From Bacteroides sp. (GTDB lineage: Bacteria > Bacteroidota > Bacteroidia > Bacteroidales > Bacteroidaceae), in contig DXLM01000005.1 of assembly GCA_019414725.1 (NCBI GenBank), positions 6,596-70,595 of the forward strand: a stretch of DNA of 64,000 nt, read 5' to 3'. Positions within the stretch are counted from its first letter, which is position 1. Each line of letters starts with the position of its first letter. The translations under genes and the position numbers were made by a program. Below, one piece after another: positions 7,753 through 16,234 of the stretch. Under the pieces are notes generated by a model that searched no databases, was not told the origin of the DNA, and saw only the letters and a program-made list of their open reading frames with translations.

Positions 7753-10041
7753 TTATTCTGTTAAACTAAGCATCTGTGCTTCCTGAGGAACATAATCTCC
7801 CTGGAAGAAACGGCTGGCACGAAGCAGGTGTCGCCAGATACTTACCAACTCTTGTGATTCCTGAAGAATGTTCAGATATACCATCGAAGCTTTCAGGCTT
7901 GTGCTGTCTGCTTCCTGCATGCGGTTCATCTGCTGTTTGCGCAATGCTGATATCTTATTCTTCAAAGCATCACCTTTTACCAAAATATCATCGGCTTCGG
8001 CATAGTTGTTGTTTTCGATGACTGTTTGAGTACGATCCATCAGCTGACAGAGTTCTTCACGTATTGGTAAGAATTCTGCGATGCAATCTTTTGATATCGG
8101 GTTGAAGTTGTTGTCTACGTGTTCCTTACAAGGTTCACAAATACGCTTCAAGCAGTATAACATCTGTTCGCAGCTGTTACTTCCCAGGTGGAACCATGTA
8201 TTCTTTTCGATAGCAATAGGAATAGGTATACGACGTAAACCGAGAATTTCTTTACGACGACGTTTTTTCAACATTTTCTTTTGATCGTCAGTTGAACTCA
8301 TTACTTTCTTCAACTGTTTCAAGTCTTCGTTGATGAATCCGTCGGTTACTTGCATATAAGCCTGTTCGGTATAGTTGATGTAGTCGGTCAATGTTTCTTT
8401 CACGTGCAGACGGAGCAGTGACAAGACTTCTGCTTTGTCTTTGCTTGCCATCATACGTTTGAACGTATCGTCCTGCTGTTCTGCCTTTTCTTTCTTGCTG
8501 TATTTAATGTTACTGCGAACCAGCAAGAATACTGCAACACAGATGAAGATAAACATTCCAACAAAGCTAGTGTAGAACATGATGGCAGTAACCAGTGCAC
8601 AGATAGTAAAGGCTACGAAAGCTGTAATGAACCATCCGCCGATAACTGACAGCATTCCAGTGATACGGTATACAGCGCTTTCACGTCCCCAAGCACGGTC
8701 GGCAAGTGAAGAACCCATAGCTACGATAAAGGTAACGTATGTAGTAGAAAGCGGCAACTTCATTGTTGTACCGATAATGATCAACAAACCAGAAAGTACC
8801 AGATTGACTGCTGCACGAACCATATCGAATGCTGCTCCATTTTCCAGGATAACTTCATCCTTGTTGAAACGGCTGTCTATCCAGCGGCGCATTCCTACCG
8901 GAATTACTTTTACCATGAATTCATTAATCGTTGTAGCGCGGCGTACGATGGTACGTGCCAGAGCAGATGAGCCGAACATTTCGTCACCCTCTTCCTGACG
9001 TGCCAGGTCGACAGATGTCTTGATTACGTTTTTAGCTTTCTTAGAGGTAGCAAGTGCATATACCATGATGATACCCGAAGCAAGCAGGAAGATGGCCGGA
9101 GTCTTGGCAGATGACATAAGAGAACTCATCATGAAGTCGTGTATACCTGCACCGTTCGAATTGGCAACGTAGTCGGTATAAGCTGAGAATCCGGCAAGAG
9201 GTACACCGATAAAGTTTACAAGGTCGTTTCCAGCAAAAGCCAGGGCCAGTGCGAAAGTACCGAGTAATACGATGATGCGGAATACGTTTACCTTACACCA
9301 GTGAAGAATCTGCATCAGCAATGTAAAGAATACAAAGCATCCGGCTACAAGTAATGTCGTGTTTTGATCTATCCAGGCAAGTGATTCAGCACTCATAAAC
9401 GGTGCACTTTTCAAGCCTTTGATCAGAACGAAATATGAAAGTGATGTGACTGAAATTCCTCCGAATATACCAATTGTCCAGGAAAGATGTTTTTTATAGT
9501 TGAAACTGAAAATGATTCGGGATATATACTGAACAAGAGTTCCGGCAATAAATGCGATAGCGACAGAGAGGAAGATACCCATGATAACGGACAATGCTTT
9601 TTCGGTGTTCATCATATCTCCCAATGAAAGAAGACCGGTTTCATCGCCGATAATTTTCAGAATAGCCAGAATAAATGTACCTCCCAATAATTCGAATACC
9701 ATTGAAACGGTGGTTGAGGTAGGTAACCCCAGCGTGTTAAATACGTCCAGCAGCACAACATCCGTTACCATGACGGCAAGCAGGATACACATAATTTCAT
9801 AGAAACTGAAATTGGCGGGTTGGAAAATGCCGTGCCGGGCGATGTCCATCATGCCGTTACTCAAAATAGCTCCGGCAAAAACGCCGACTGCCGCTACAAT
9901 GATAATTGTCCTGTACCGGGCAACCTTTGCACCTACGGCGGAGTTCATGAAGTTAACTGCATCATTGCTGACACCTACCAGAAGGTCGAATATTGCCAGC
10001 ATAAAAAGGAAAAATACAATTCCCAAGTAAAGAGTTTCCAT
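7753..10041 (-). CDS. PiT family inorganic phosphate transporter with C-terminal PhoU-like domain
   Basis: A 762-residue protein. Residues 1 to about 520 form the PiT/PHO4 membrane domain with the two inverted signature repeats: an N-terminal GVSNDAVNFMNSAVG followed by LGLPTSTTVSMVFELLGG, and a second set around AGNDLVNFIGVPLAG and MKLPLSTTYVTFIVAMG. From about 540 to the end it is a soluble helical region (KRMMASKDKAEVLSLLRLHV onward) resembling PhoU/DUF47, which in other bacteria is a separate protein governing Pit activity. The family imports phosphate with H+ or Na+. It is a single-gene unit with its own promoter and terminator. Confidence 0.92.
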   Translation of the reverse strand: METLYLGIVFFLFMLAIFDLLVGVSNDAVNFMNSAVGAKVARYRTIIIVAAVGVFAGAILSNGMMDIARHGIFQPANFSFYEIMCILLAVMVTDVVLLDVFNTLGLPTSTTVSMVFELLGGTFILAILKIIGDETGLLSLGDMMNTEKALSVIMGIFLSVAIAFIAGTLVQYISRIIFSFNYKKHLSWTIGIFGGISVTSLSYFVLIKGLKSAPFMSAESLAWIDQNTTLLVAGCFVFFTLLMQILHWCKVNVFRIIVLLGTFALALAFAGNDLVNFIGVPLAGFSAYTDYVANSNGAGIHDFMMSSLMSSAKTPAIFLLASGIIMVYALATSKKAKNVIKTSVDLARQEEGDEMFGSSALARTIVRRATTINEFMVKVIPVGMRRWIDSRFNKDEVILENGAAFDMVRAAVNLVLSGLLIIIGTTMKLPLSTTYVTFIVAMGSSLADRAWGRESAVYRITGMLSVIGGWFITAFVAFTICALVTAIMFYTSFVGMFIFICVAVFLLVRSNIKYSKKEKAEQQDDTFKRMMASKDKAEVLSLLRLHVKETLTDYINYTEQAYMQVTDGFINEDLKQLKKVMSSTDDQKKMLKKRRRKEILGLRRIPIPIAIEKNTWFHLGSNSCEQMLYCLKRICEPCKEHVDNNFNPISKDCIAEFLPIREELCQLMDRTQTVIENNNYAEADDILVKGDALKNKISALRKQQMNRMQEADSTSLKASMVYLNILQESQELVSIWRHLLRASRFFQGDYVPQEAQMLSLTE

Positions 10042-10072
10042 ATACTACTATAAAATGAATTTTTCAGTGTCG

Positions 10073-10080
10073 CAAAGATA
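10073..10080 (-). promoter_or_regulatory. -7 box TATCTTTG of the PiT gene
   Basis: The minus-strand TATCTTTG lies 32 bases before the ATG at 10041, a normal distance for Bacteroidetes promoters. It is divergent from the purH promoter about 105 bases away. Confidence 0.6.
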
Positions 10081-10184
10081 TGCAGGGGGTATTATATTGA
10101 AATGTCATAAATGTTACAATCGTGTTACAAAATGAAAAAGGGATTTTTTAGAATTTCTTCGCATGTTTATCTACTGGAAATTCG

Positions 10185-10192
10185 TAACTTTG
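10185..10192 (+). promoter_or_regulatory. -7 box TAACTTTG of purH
   Basis: TAACTTTG on the plus strand lies 48 bases before the purH ATG and fits TAnnTTTG. No PurR-like operator or purine riboswitch was recognised between it and the start. Confidence 0.6.
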
Positions 10193-10239
10193 TGCCCTAA
10201 ACATAGAATTATTATAGTAATTACTAAAATATTATAGCA

Positions 10240-11766
10240 ATGTCAGAGTCAAAGAGAATAAAAACTGCCTTGGTATCGGTATACCATAAGGATGGTTTAG
10301 ATGCAATCATTCGTCGTTTGGCGGAAGAAGGTGTAGAATTTTTGTCTACCGGCGGTACACGTCATTTTATTGAAAGTTTAGGTTATCCCTGTCATGCAGT
10401 GGAAGATCTGACTGGATATCCTTCTATTCTAGGTGGTCGCGTAAAGACACTTCATCCGAAAGTGTTTGGTGGTATTTTATGCCGTCGTGAACTGGAAGAA
10501 GACCGTCAGCAGGTTACTCAGTATGAAATACCTGAAATAGATCTGGTGATTGTCGATCTTTATCCGTTTGAAGATACAGTTGCTTCAGGAGCCGATGCTC
10601 AGTCTATTATCGAAAAGATTGACATAGGTGGTATCTCATTGATTCGTGCAGCAGCGAAAAATTTCAATGATGTAGTTATCGTAGCAAGTAAAGCTCAGTA
10701 TAAGCCGTTCCTTGATATCATTACAGAAAACGGTGCGGTTACTACTCGTGAAGAACGTCGCTGGTTTGCTAAAGAAGCATTTGCCGTTTCTTCTCATTAT
10801 GATTCAGCTATCTTCGGATGGTTCGATGGAGGTGAAGATTCTGCATTCCGTTGTGCTGCTGAAGAACCGAAAGTATTGCGCTATGGTGAAAATCCTCATC
10901 AGAAAGGTGTTTTCTTCGGCGATTTGAACAAGATGTTCGATCAGATTCATGGAAAAGAAATTTCATACAACAATCTGCTTGACATCAATGCAGCAGTTGA
11001 TTTGATTGATGAGTTCAAGGGAGAAACAACATTTGCTATCCTGAAGCACAATAATGCTTGTGGTCTGGCTTCTCGTCCTGTATTGGTAGATGCCTGGCGT
11101 GCTGCATTGGCAGGAGATCCTGTTTCTGCTTTCGGTGGTGTGCTTGTAACAAATACTGTAGTAGACCGTGCTACAGCCGAAGAAATCAATGGTTTGTTCT
11201 TCGAAGTTATTATTGCTCCTGATTACGATGTAGATGCTTTACAGATTCTTACTCAAAAGAAGAATCGCATCATTCTGGTTCGCAAAGAAGCTGAAACTCC
11301 GAAAAAACAGTTCCGTTCTTTGTTGAACGGTGTATTGGTTCAGGATCGTGATTTGAAGACTGAAACTCGTGACGATTTGAAACAGGTTTCTGAAAAAGCT
11401 CCTTCGGATGCTGAAATAGACGATATGCTTTTTGCTAACAAGATTGTAAAACAAAGCAAGAGCAATGCAATTGTACTGGCTAAAGGAAAACAGCTTGTAG
11501 CTAGTGGAGTTGGTCAGACTTCACGCGTTGATGCATTGAAGCAGGCTATCGAAAAAGCTAAGTCTTTCGGATTCGACCTGAATGGTGCTGTTATGGCTAG
11601 TGATGCTTTCTTCCCCTTCCCCGACTGTGTAGAACTTGCAGATAAGGAAGGTATTAAAGCTGTCATCCAGCCGGGTGGCTCAGTGAAAGATGAACTCACT
11701 TTCCAGTATTGCAATGAACATGGTGTAGCTATGGTCATTACTGGAGTGCGTCATTTCAAGCATTAA
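10240..11766 (+). CDS. purH: Bifunctional AICAR transformylase / IMP cyclohydrolase
   Basis: This 508-residue cytoplasmic enzyme catalyses the last two steps of IMP synthesis: formylation of AICAR with 10-formyl-THF, then ring closure. The N-terminal MGS-like cyclohydrolase domain (about 1-190) begins IKTALVSVYHKDGLD and contains STGGTRHFIESLG and GGRVKTLHPKVFGG. The transformylase domain carries the catalytic Lys-His pair K269-H270 in KHNNACG, the form found in the shorter Bacteroidetes-type enzyme rather than KHTNPCG. The C-terminus QPGGSVKDELTF is typical. It stands alone in front of the mre cluster, separated by a long hairpin. Confidence 0.97.
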   Translation: MSESKRIKTALVSVYHKDGLDAIIRRLAEEGVEFLSTGGTRHFIESLGYPCHAVEDLTGYPSILGGRVKTLHPKVFGGILCRRELEEDRQQVTQYEIPEIDLVIVDLYPFEDTVASGADAQSIIEKIDIGGISLIRAAAKNFNDVVIVASKAQYKPFLDIITENGAVTTREERRWFAKEAFAVSSHYDSAIFGWFDGGEDSAFRCAAEEPKVLRYGENPHQKGVFFGDLNKMFDQIHGKEISYNNLLDINAAVDLIDEFKGETTFAILKHNNACGLASRPVLVDAWRAALAGDPVSAFGGVLVTNTVVDRATAEEINGLFFEVIIAPDYDVDALQILTQKKNRIILVRKEAETPKKQFRSLLNGVLVQDRDLKTETRDDLKQVSEKAPSDAEIDDMLFANKIVKQSKSNAIVLAKGKQLVASGVGQTSRVDALKQAIEKAKSFGFDLNGAVMASDAFFPFPDCVELADKEGIKAVIQPGGSVKDELTFQYCNEHGVAMVITGVRHFKH

Positions 11767-11779
11767 TATTTACATAAGG

Positions 11780-11870
11780 AATATAAATAATGAGGAATAA
11801 AGGCTTTTCCGTGGGGAATTGCATGAGGCGAGGCTGTATAAGTCTTTATTCTTCATTATATATTTATATT
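11780..11870 (+). terminator. Long imperfect hairpin after purH
   Basis: The left arm 11780-11806 and the right arm 11840-11870 are nearly complementary: the AATATAAAT, AATGA and AATAAAG blocks pair, with a TATA insertion in the right arm. The 33-base loop is G-rich. There is only a weak T-tract after it, so it may be a terminator or a processing or stability element between purH and mreB. Confidence 0.45.
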
Positions 11871-11917
11871 TTCCATATTAATTTAATAAGATCCTTTTAT
11901 TACAGAGAAGAAAGATT

Positions 11918-12940
11918 ATGGGATTATTTTCTTTTACACAAGAAATAGCAATGGATCTTGGAACTGCCAATACCATTATATTGAGCAATGACAAGATTGT
12001 AGTGGATGAGCCATCAGTGGTAGCACTCGACCGTCGCACTGACAAAATGATTGCTGTCGGTGAACGTGCAAAACTGATGTATGAAAAGGAAAACCCAAAC
12101 ATCCGTACTGTGCGCCCGCTTCGTGATGGTGTGATTGCCGACTTTAATGCGTGCGAGCAGATGATGCGTGGTTTGATAAAGAAAGTGAATACGGGGCGCC
12201 GTTTGTTTACTCCTTCACTTCGTATGGTGATTGGTGTTCCTTCTGGTTCTACTGAAGTAGAGCTGAGAGCAGTACGCGATAGTGCTGAACATGCGGGCGG
12301 ACGTGATGTATATCTGATTTTTGAGCCAATGGCAGCTGCTATCGGTATCGGACTGGATGTAGAAGCTCCGGAAGGTAATATGATTGTAGATATAGGTGGT
12401 GGTTCTACCGAAATTGCGGTTATTTCATTGGGAGGTATTGTGTCGAACAATTCTATCCGTATTGCCGGAGATGATTTGACAGCCGATATTCAGGAATATA
12501 TGAGCCGTCAGCATAATGTGAAGGTGAGTGAACGTATGGCAGAACGTATCAAGATTCATGTGGGAGCTGCCTTGACAGATTTGGGAGAGGATGCTCCGGA
12601 AGACTATATCGTGCGTGGACCTAACCGAATTACTGCATTGCCGATGGAAGTTCCGGTTTGTTACCAGGAAATTGCTCATTGTCTGGAAAAGAGCATTGCT
12701 AAGATAGAGACTGCAATTCTGAGCGCATTGGAAAATACTCCTCCAGAATTGTATGCTGATATCGTGAGCAACGGTATTTATCTGGCTGGTGGTGGCGCAT
12801 TGTTGCGTGGACTCGATAAACGTTTGACTGACAAGATCAATATTCCGTTCCATATAGCCGAAGACCCCTTGCTGAGTGTAGCTAAAGGTACAGGTATTGC
12901 ACTGAAGAACGTCGATCGTTTTTCATTCTTGATGAGATAA
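11918..12940 (+). CDS. mreB: Rod-shape actin homologue MreB
   Basis: A 340-residue bacterial actin that polymerises under the inner membrane and positions the elongation machinery. It shows the phosphate-1 motif MDLGTANT near residue 11, the phosphate-2 motif DIGGGSTEIAVIS (about 155-167) and the adenosine motif LAGGGALLRGLD near 290. Length and motifs match MreB closely. It is the first gene of the mreB-mreC-mreD-mrdA-rodA cluster on the plus strand; 98 bases with two hairpins separate it from mreC. Confidence 0.97.
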   Translation: MGLFSFTQEIAMDLGTANTIILSNDKIVVDEPSVVALDRRTDKMIAVGERAKLMYEKENPNIRTVRPLRDGVIADFNACEQMMRGLIKKVNTGRRLFTPSLRMVIGVPSGSTEVELRAVRDSAEHAGGRDVYLIFEPMAAAIGIGLDVEAPEGNMIVDIGGGSTEIAVISLGGIVSNNSIRIAGDDLTADIQEYMSRQHNVKVSERMAERIKIHVGAALTDLGEDAPEDYIVRGPNRITALPMEVPVCYQEIAHCLEKSIAKIETAILSALENTPPELYADIVSNGIYLAGGGALLRGLDKRLTDKINIPFHIAEDPLLSVAKGTGIALKNVDRFSFLMR

Positions 12941-12999
12941 AACTTCCATTGAAGCATTATTTATGGAAGTTGCGGGGCCTTGAAAGATTATGGCTCCGC
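12941..12999 (+). other. Two tandem hairpins between mreB and mreC
   Basis: The first stem is AACTTCCAT (12941-12949) with ATGGAAGTT (12963-12971). The second begins at the next base: GCGGGGCC (12972-12979) with GGCTCCGC (12992-12999), with one G-U pair. No T-run follows either. They begin right after the mreB stop and could act as a partial terminator or mRNA stabiliser that keeps MreB more abundant than MreC/D. Confidence 0.5.
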
Positions 13000-13038
13000 G
13001 TTAATCTTGATATTTCTCTTCTCTGATAGGTTGTAGGT

Positions 13039-13878
13039 ATGCGAAATCTGCTAAACTTTTTATTGAAATATGATTATTGGCTGCTCTTTGTCTTCTTAGA
13101 GGTAGTGAGCTTCATTTTGCTGTTTCGTTTCAACAGCTATCAGGGGAGTGTCTTTTTTACTTCAGCCAATCGTATTGCCGGAAACATTTATGAAGTAGCC
13201 AGCGAGATTACTTCTTATTTCGGGTTGCATACGGTAAACCGTGATTTGGTACGCCGTAATGTAGAACTGGAATTGCAAGTTGAGTCTTTGAGTAAAGCAC
13301 TTAAAGCTTATACACGCGATACTACCGAAGTAGAAAAGAATTATAAAGATGTGCTGGCTGATTATTCTATCTATCCGGCTCAGGTGGTGAATAACAGTCT
13401 GACACACGTTGATAATTACATAACAATCAATAAGGGTTCTGCTGATAGTATTTGTGCTGAAATGGGGGTAGTGAGCGGAAATGGAATTGTTGGCATTGTA
13501 TATCAGACTTCGGCTCATTATGCCATTGTTTTACCAGTCTTGAATTCGAAAAGCAGTATCAGTTGTAAAATACGTCGGACAGATTATTTCGGTTCTTTAA
13601 AATGGAGTGGAGGGTCTTCACTTTATGCCTGGCTTAGGGATATTCCGCGACATTCTGAGTTCTCGTTAGGCGATACAGTTGTGACTAGCGGGCATAGTGC
13701 TGTATTTCCGGAAGGTATTCCTGTGGGAATGGTAGATGATATAATGGATAGTCATGACGGGTTGTCGTATGTGTTGAAAGTAAAACTGTTTACCGATTTT
13801 GCTCGTCTGAACGATGTAAATGTGATTAGTGCTCGTGGACAGTCAGAACAGGCTGTACTCGAAGATAATATAAAATAA
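13039..13878 (+). CDS. mreC: Rod-shape-determining protein MreC
   Basis: This 279-residue bitopic protein has one N-terminal membrane helix (WLLFVFLEVVSFILLF, about 14-29) and a coiled-coil stretch of about 65-100 (LVRRNVELELQVESLSKALK). The C-terminal periplasmic beta domain contains GVVSGNGIVGIVYQTS and GDTVVTSGHSAVFPEGIPVG, hallmarks of MreC. It links cytoplasmic MreB to PBP2/RodA. MreD follows after 5 bases. Confidence 0.95.
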   Translation: MRNLLNFLLKYDYWLLFVFLEVVSFILLFRFNSYQGSVFFTSANRIAGNIYEVASEITSYFGLHTVNRDLVRRNVELELQVESLSKALKAYTRDTTEVEKNYKDVLADYSIYPAQVVNNSLTHVDNYITINKGSADSICAEMGVVSGNGIVGIVYQTSAHYAIVLPVLNSKSSISCKIRRTDYFGSLKWSGGSSLYAWLRDIPRHSEFSLGDTVVTSGHSAVFPEGIPVGMVDDIMDSHDGLSYVLKVKLFTDFARLNDVNVISARGQSEQAVLEDNIK

Positions 13879-13883
13879 AGGAT

Positions 13884-14384
13884 ATGGTATTGTTCTTACA
13901 TAGACTGGGCTGGTTTGTGTTTCTGGTACTGCTTCAGGTACTGGTACTGAACCATGTGCATATCTTAGGCTATGCAACTCCTATGCTTTATATCTATTAT
14001 ATATTGATATTGAATGCTGAAACTCCGCGTAAATCGTTGTTGTTGCAGGCATTCTTTATTGGACTTTGCATTGATATATTTAGTAATACTCCCGGCATGA
14101 ATGCGGCAGCGGCTACAATGATGGCTTTTACCCGTCGTCCGTTACTGCGTATGCAGATGCTTCGTGATGTGACTGACGATTATGTTCCCGGCATTCGCTC
14201 AATGGGATTCTATCCGTTTTTCAGGTATGTTCTGAGTGAAACGGTGGTATTTATTGTGACTTTGCAGGTTATCGATGCTTTTACCTTTTTCCGCATGAGT
14301 GAGCTGATGTGGAAAATTCTGACAGATACATTGATGACGATTGTCGGTATTATTTGTATAGACACTATAAGGAGGAAGAAGTAG
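13884..14384 (+). CDS. mreD: Rod-shape-determining membrane protein MreD
   Basis: A 166-residue hydrophobic protein with about five membrane spans, starting VLFLHRLGWFVFLVLLQVLV. Small size, hydrophobicity and position between mreC and mrdA identify it, since sequence conservation in MreD is low. LCIDIFSNTPGMNAAAATMM is the best conserved block. Its TAG stop shares its final G with the GTG start of the PBP2 gene (TAGTG), implying coupled translation. Confidence 0.9.
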   Translation: MVLFLHRLGWFVFLVLLQVLVLNHVHILGYATPMLYIYYILILNAETPRKSLLLQAFFIGLCIDIFSNTPGMNAAAATMMAFTRRPLLRMQMLRDVTDDYVPGIRSMGFYPFFRYVLSETVVFIVTLQVIDAFTFFRMSELMWKILTDTLMTIVGIICIDTIRRKK

Positions 14385-16234
14385 TGGATAGAAATTATAA
14401 GCTGGCAAAAAGAAGATATGTAATAGGTGGCGTCGTGCTGACGGTAGTTGTTCTTTTTATCATTCGCTTGTTTGCCTTACAAATATTGAGTGACGATTAT
14501 AGAAAGAATGCAGACAGTAATGCCTTTCTGAAAAAAATCCAATATCCGAGTCGTGGAGTAATATACGACCGTACGGGTAAGCTGTTGGTTTATAATCAGC
14601 CTGCTTATGATATTACGGTGGTAATGAAGGAAATTACTTCACTGGATACGCTGGACTTGTGTCGTACGCTGAGGATTACCCCTGAATTTTTACGGCGTAA
14701 GTTTCGCGATCTGAAAGATCGTCGTTTAAATCCTGGTTATTCGCCTTATACCAATCAAGTCTTTCTTACCCAACTTTCAGCTGAAGACTGTGGGGTTTTT
14801 CAAGAGAAGCTTTTTAAATTTCCCGGTTTTTATATTCAAAGACGTACTATTCGTCAGTATAATTACAATTCGGGGGCACATATATTAGGAGATATAGGGG
14901 AAGTTTCCAAACAGGAAATGGAGGACGATGAATATTATCTGCCCGGTGATTTTATTGGAAAGCTGGGAGTGGAACGCTCTTATGAGAAACAACTTCGAGG
15001 AGAAAAGGGAGTTGAAGTACTGCTTCGTGATGCGCATGGCCGTATTCAGGGCAATTATATGGAAGGTAAATTTGATAAAGCTCCTGTTCCGGGCAAGAAC
15101 TTGACATTAAGTCTGGATATTGAGCTTCAGATGTTGGGTGAAAGGCTGCTGGAAGGGAAAATTGGAAGTATTGTTGCTATTGAGCCTTCTACGGGTGAGG
15201 TACTATGCCTTGTTTCATCGCCAACTTATGATCCCAGTCTGATGATTGGACGTGACAGAGGAAAGAATCATTTAGCTATGTCAAAGGACCCTTGGAAACC
15301 CTTGCTGAACCGTGCTATAATGGGAGCTTACCCTCCGGGATCTACTTTTAAAACTACTCAGGCCTTGACTTTTCTTCAGGAAGGAATTATTAATACAGGA
15401 ACCATGTATCCATGCTCTGGAGGATTCTCTTACCGTGGACTTCATGTGGGATGCCATGCTCATCCTTCGCCTCTGTCTTTGATTCCTGCCATTGCAACTT
15501 CTTGTAATGGTTATTTTTGCTGGGGATTGTATTATATGATTGGTGCACGACAGAAATATGGTTCTGTGCAGAAGGCGATGAATACCTGGCGTGATTACAT
15601 GGTTTCAATGGGATTTGGCTATCAGTTGGGAATTGACTTGCCGGGAGAAAAACGTGGAATGATTCCTAATGCACAGTATTATGATAAGGCATATCGCCGT
15701 TCATGGAATGGTTTGACTATTATTAGTATTTCAATCGGACAGGGAGAAGTTACTGCTACTCCATTACAGATTGCCAACTTGGGTGCTACTATAGCCAATC
15801 GGGGATATTTTGTAACTCCTCATGTCGTAAAGGAAATAGAAGGAGAGTCGATTGATTCGATTTATACAACTCGCCGGTATACGAAAGTAGATAAAGGGCA
15901 TTATGAAGAAGTTGTACAAGGCATGCGTTCGGCTGTGCTTGGAGGTACATGCCGTACGGCAAATATTCCAGAACTGGAAATCTGCGGAAAAACGGGTACA
16001 GCGCAAAATCATGGAAAGGACCATTCTGCATTTATGGGATTTGCTCCGATGAATAATCCGAAGATAGCGATTGCTGTTTATGTAGAGAATGGAGGATGGG
16101 GAGCCACATATGGGGTTCCTATCGGAAAATTGATGATAGAAAAGTATTTGACTGGTAAGCTGACTGCGGAAGACGAGGCGTTGGCAACCGATATTCAAAA
16201 CCGAAGAATTGATTATGGCTTACAGGAAAGATAG
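14384..16234 (+). CDS. mrdA: Peptidoglycan transpeptidase PBP2
   Basis: I place the start at GTG 14384 (616 residues), because AAGGAGGA lies 8 bases upstream and the mreD stop overlaps by one base. An upstream in-frame ATG at 14309 would add residues unlike the family, running inside mreD. The protein has an N-terminal membrane anchor (YVIGGVVLTVVVLFIIRLFA) and a PBP dimer domain. The transpeptidase domain carries S320-T-F-K323, S373-C-N375 and K536-T-G538. It cross-links the lateral wall together with RodA, whose gene overlaps its 3' end. Confidence 0.95.
   Translation: MDRNYKLAKRRYVIGGVVLTVVVLFIIRLFALQILSDDYRKNADSNAFLKKIQYPSRGVIYDRTGKLLVYNQPAYDITVVMKEITSLDTLDLCRTLRITPEFLRRKFRDLKDRRLNPGYSPYTNQVFLTQLSAEDCGVFQEKLFKFPGFYIQRRTIRQYNYNSGAHILGDIGEVSKQEMEDDEYYLPGDFIGKLGVERSYEKQLRGEKGVEVLLRDAHGRIQGNYMEGKFDKAPVPGKNLTLSLDIELQMLGERLLEGKIGSIVAIEPSTGEVLCLVSSPTYDPSLMIGRDRGKNHLAMSKDPWKPLLNRAIMGAYPPGSTFKTTQALTFLQEGIINTGTMYPCSGGFSYRGLHVGCHAHPSPLSLIPAIATSCNGYFCWGLYYMIGARQKYGSVQKAMNTWRDYMVSMGFGYQLGIDLPGEKRGMIPNAQYYDKAYRRSWNGLTIISISIGQGEVTATPLQIANLGATIANRGYFVTPHVVKEIEGESIDSIYTTRRYTKVDKGHYEEVVQGMRSAVLGGTCRTANIPELEICGKTGTAQNHGKDHSAFMGFAPMNNPKIAIAVYVENGGWGATYGVPIGKLMIEKYLTGKLTAEDEALATDIQNRRIDYGLQER

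Noticed and set aside
11767..11917. tRNA or other structured RNA gene between purH and mreB
   Set aside because: No cloverleaf, anticodon arm or CCA-type end; only one long hairpin is present.
14309..14383. Longer N-terminus for PBP2 starting at ATG 14309
   Set aside because: It lies wholly inside mreD in another frame, adds residues not seen in PBP2, and a much better ribosome site precedes GTG 14384.
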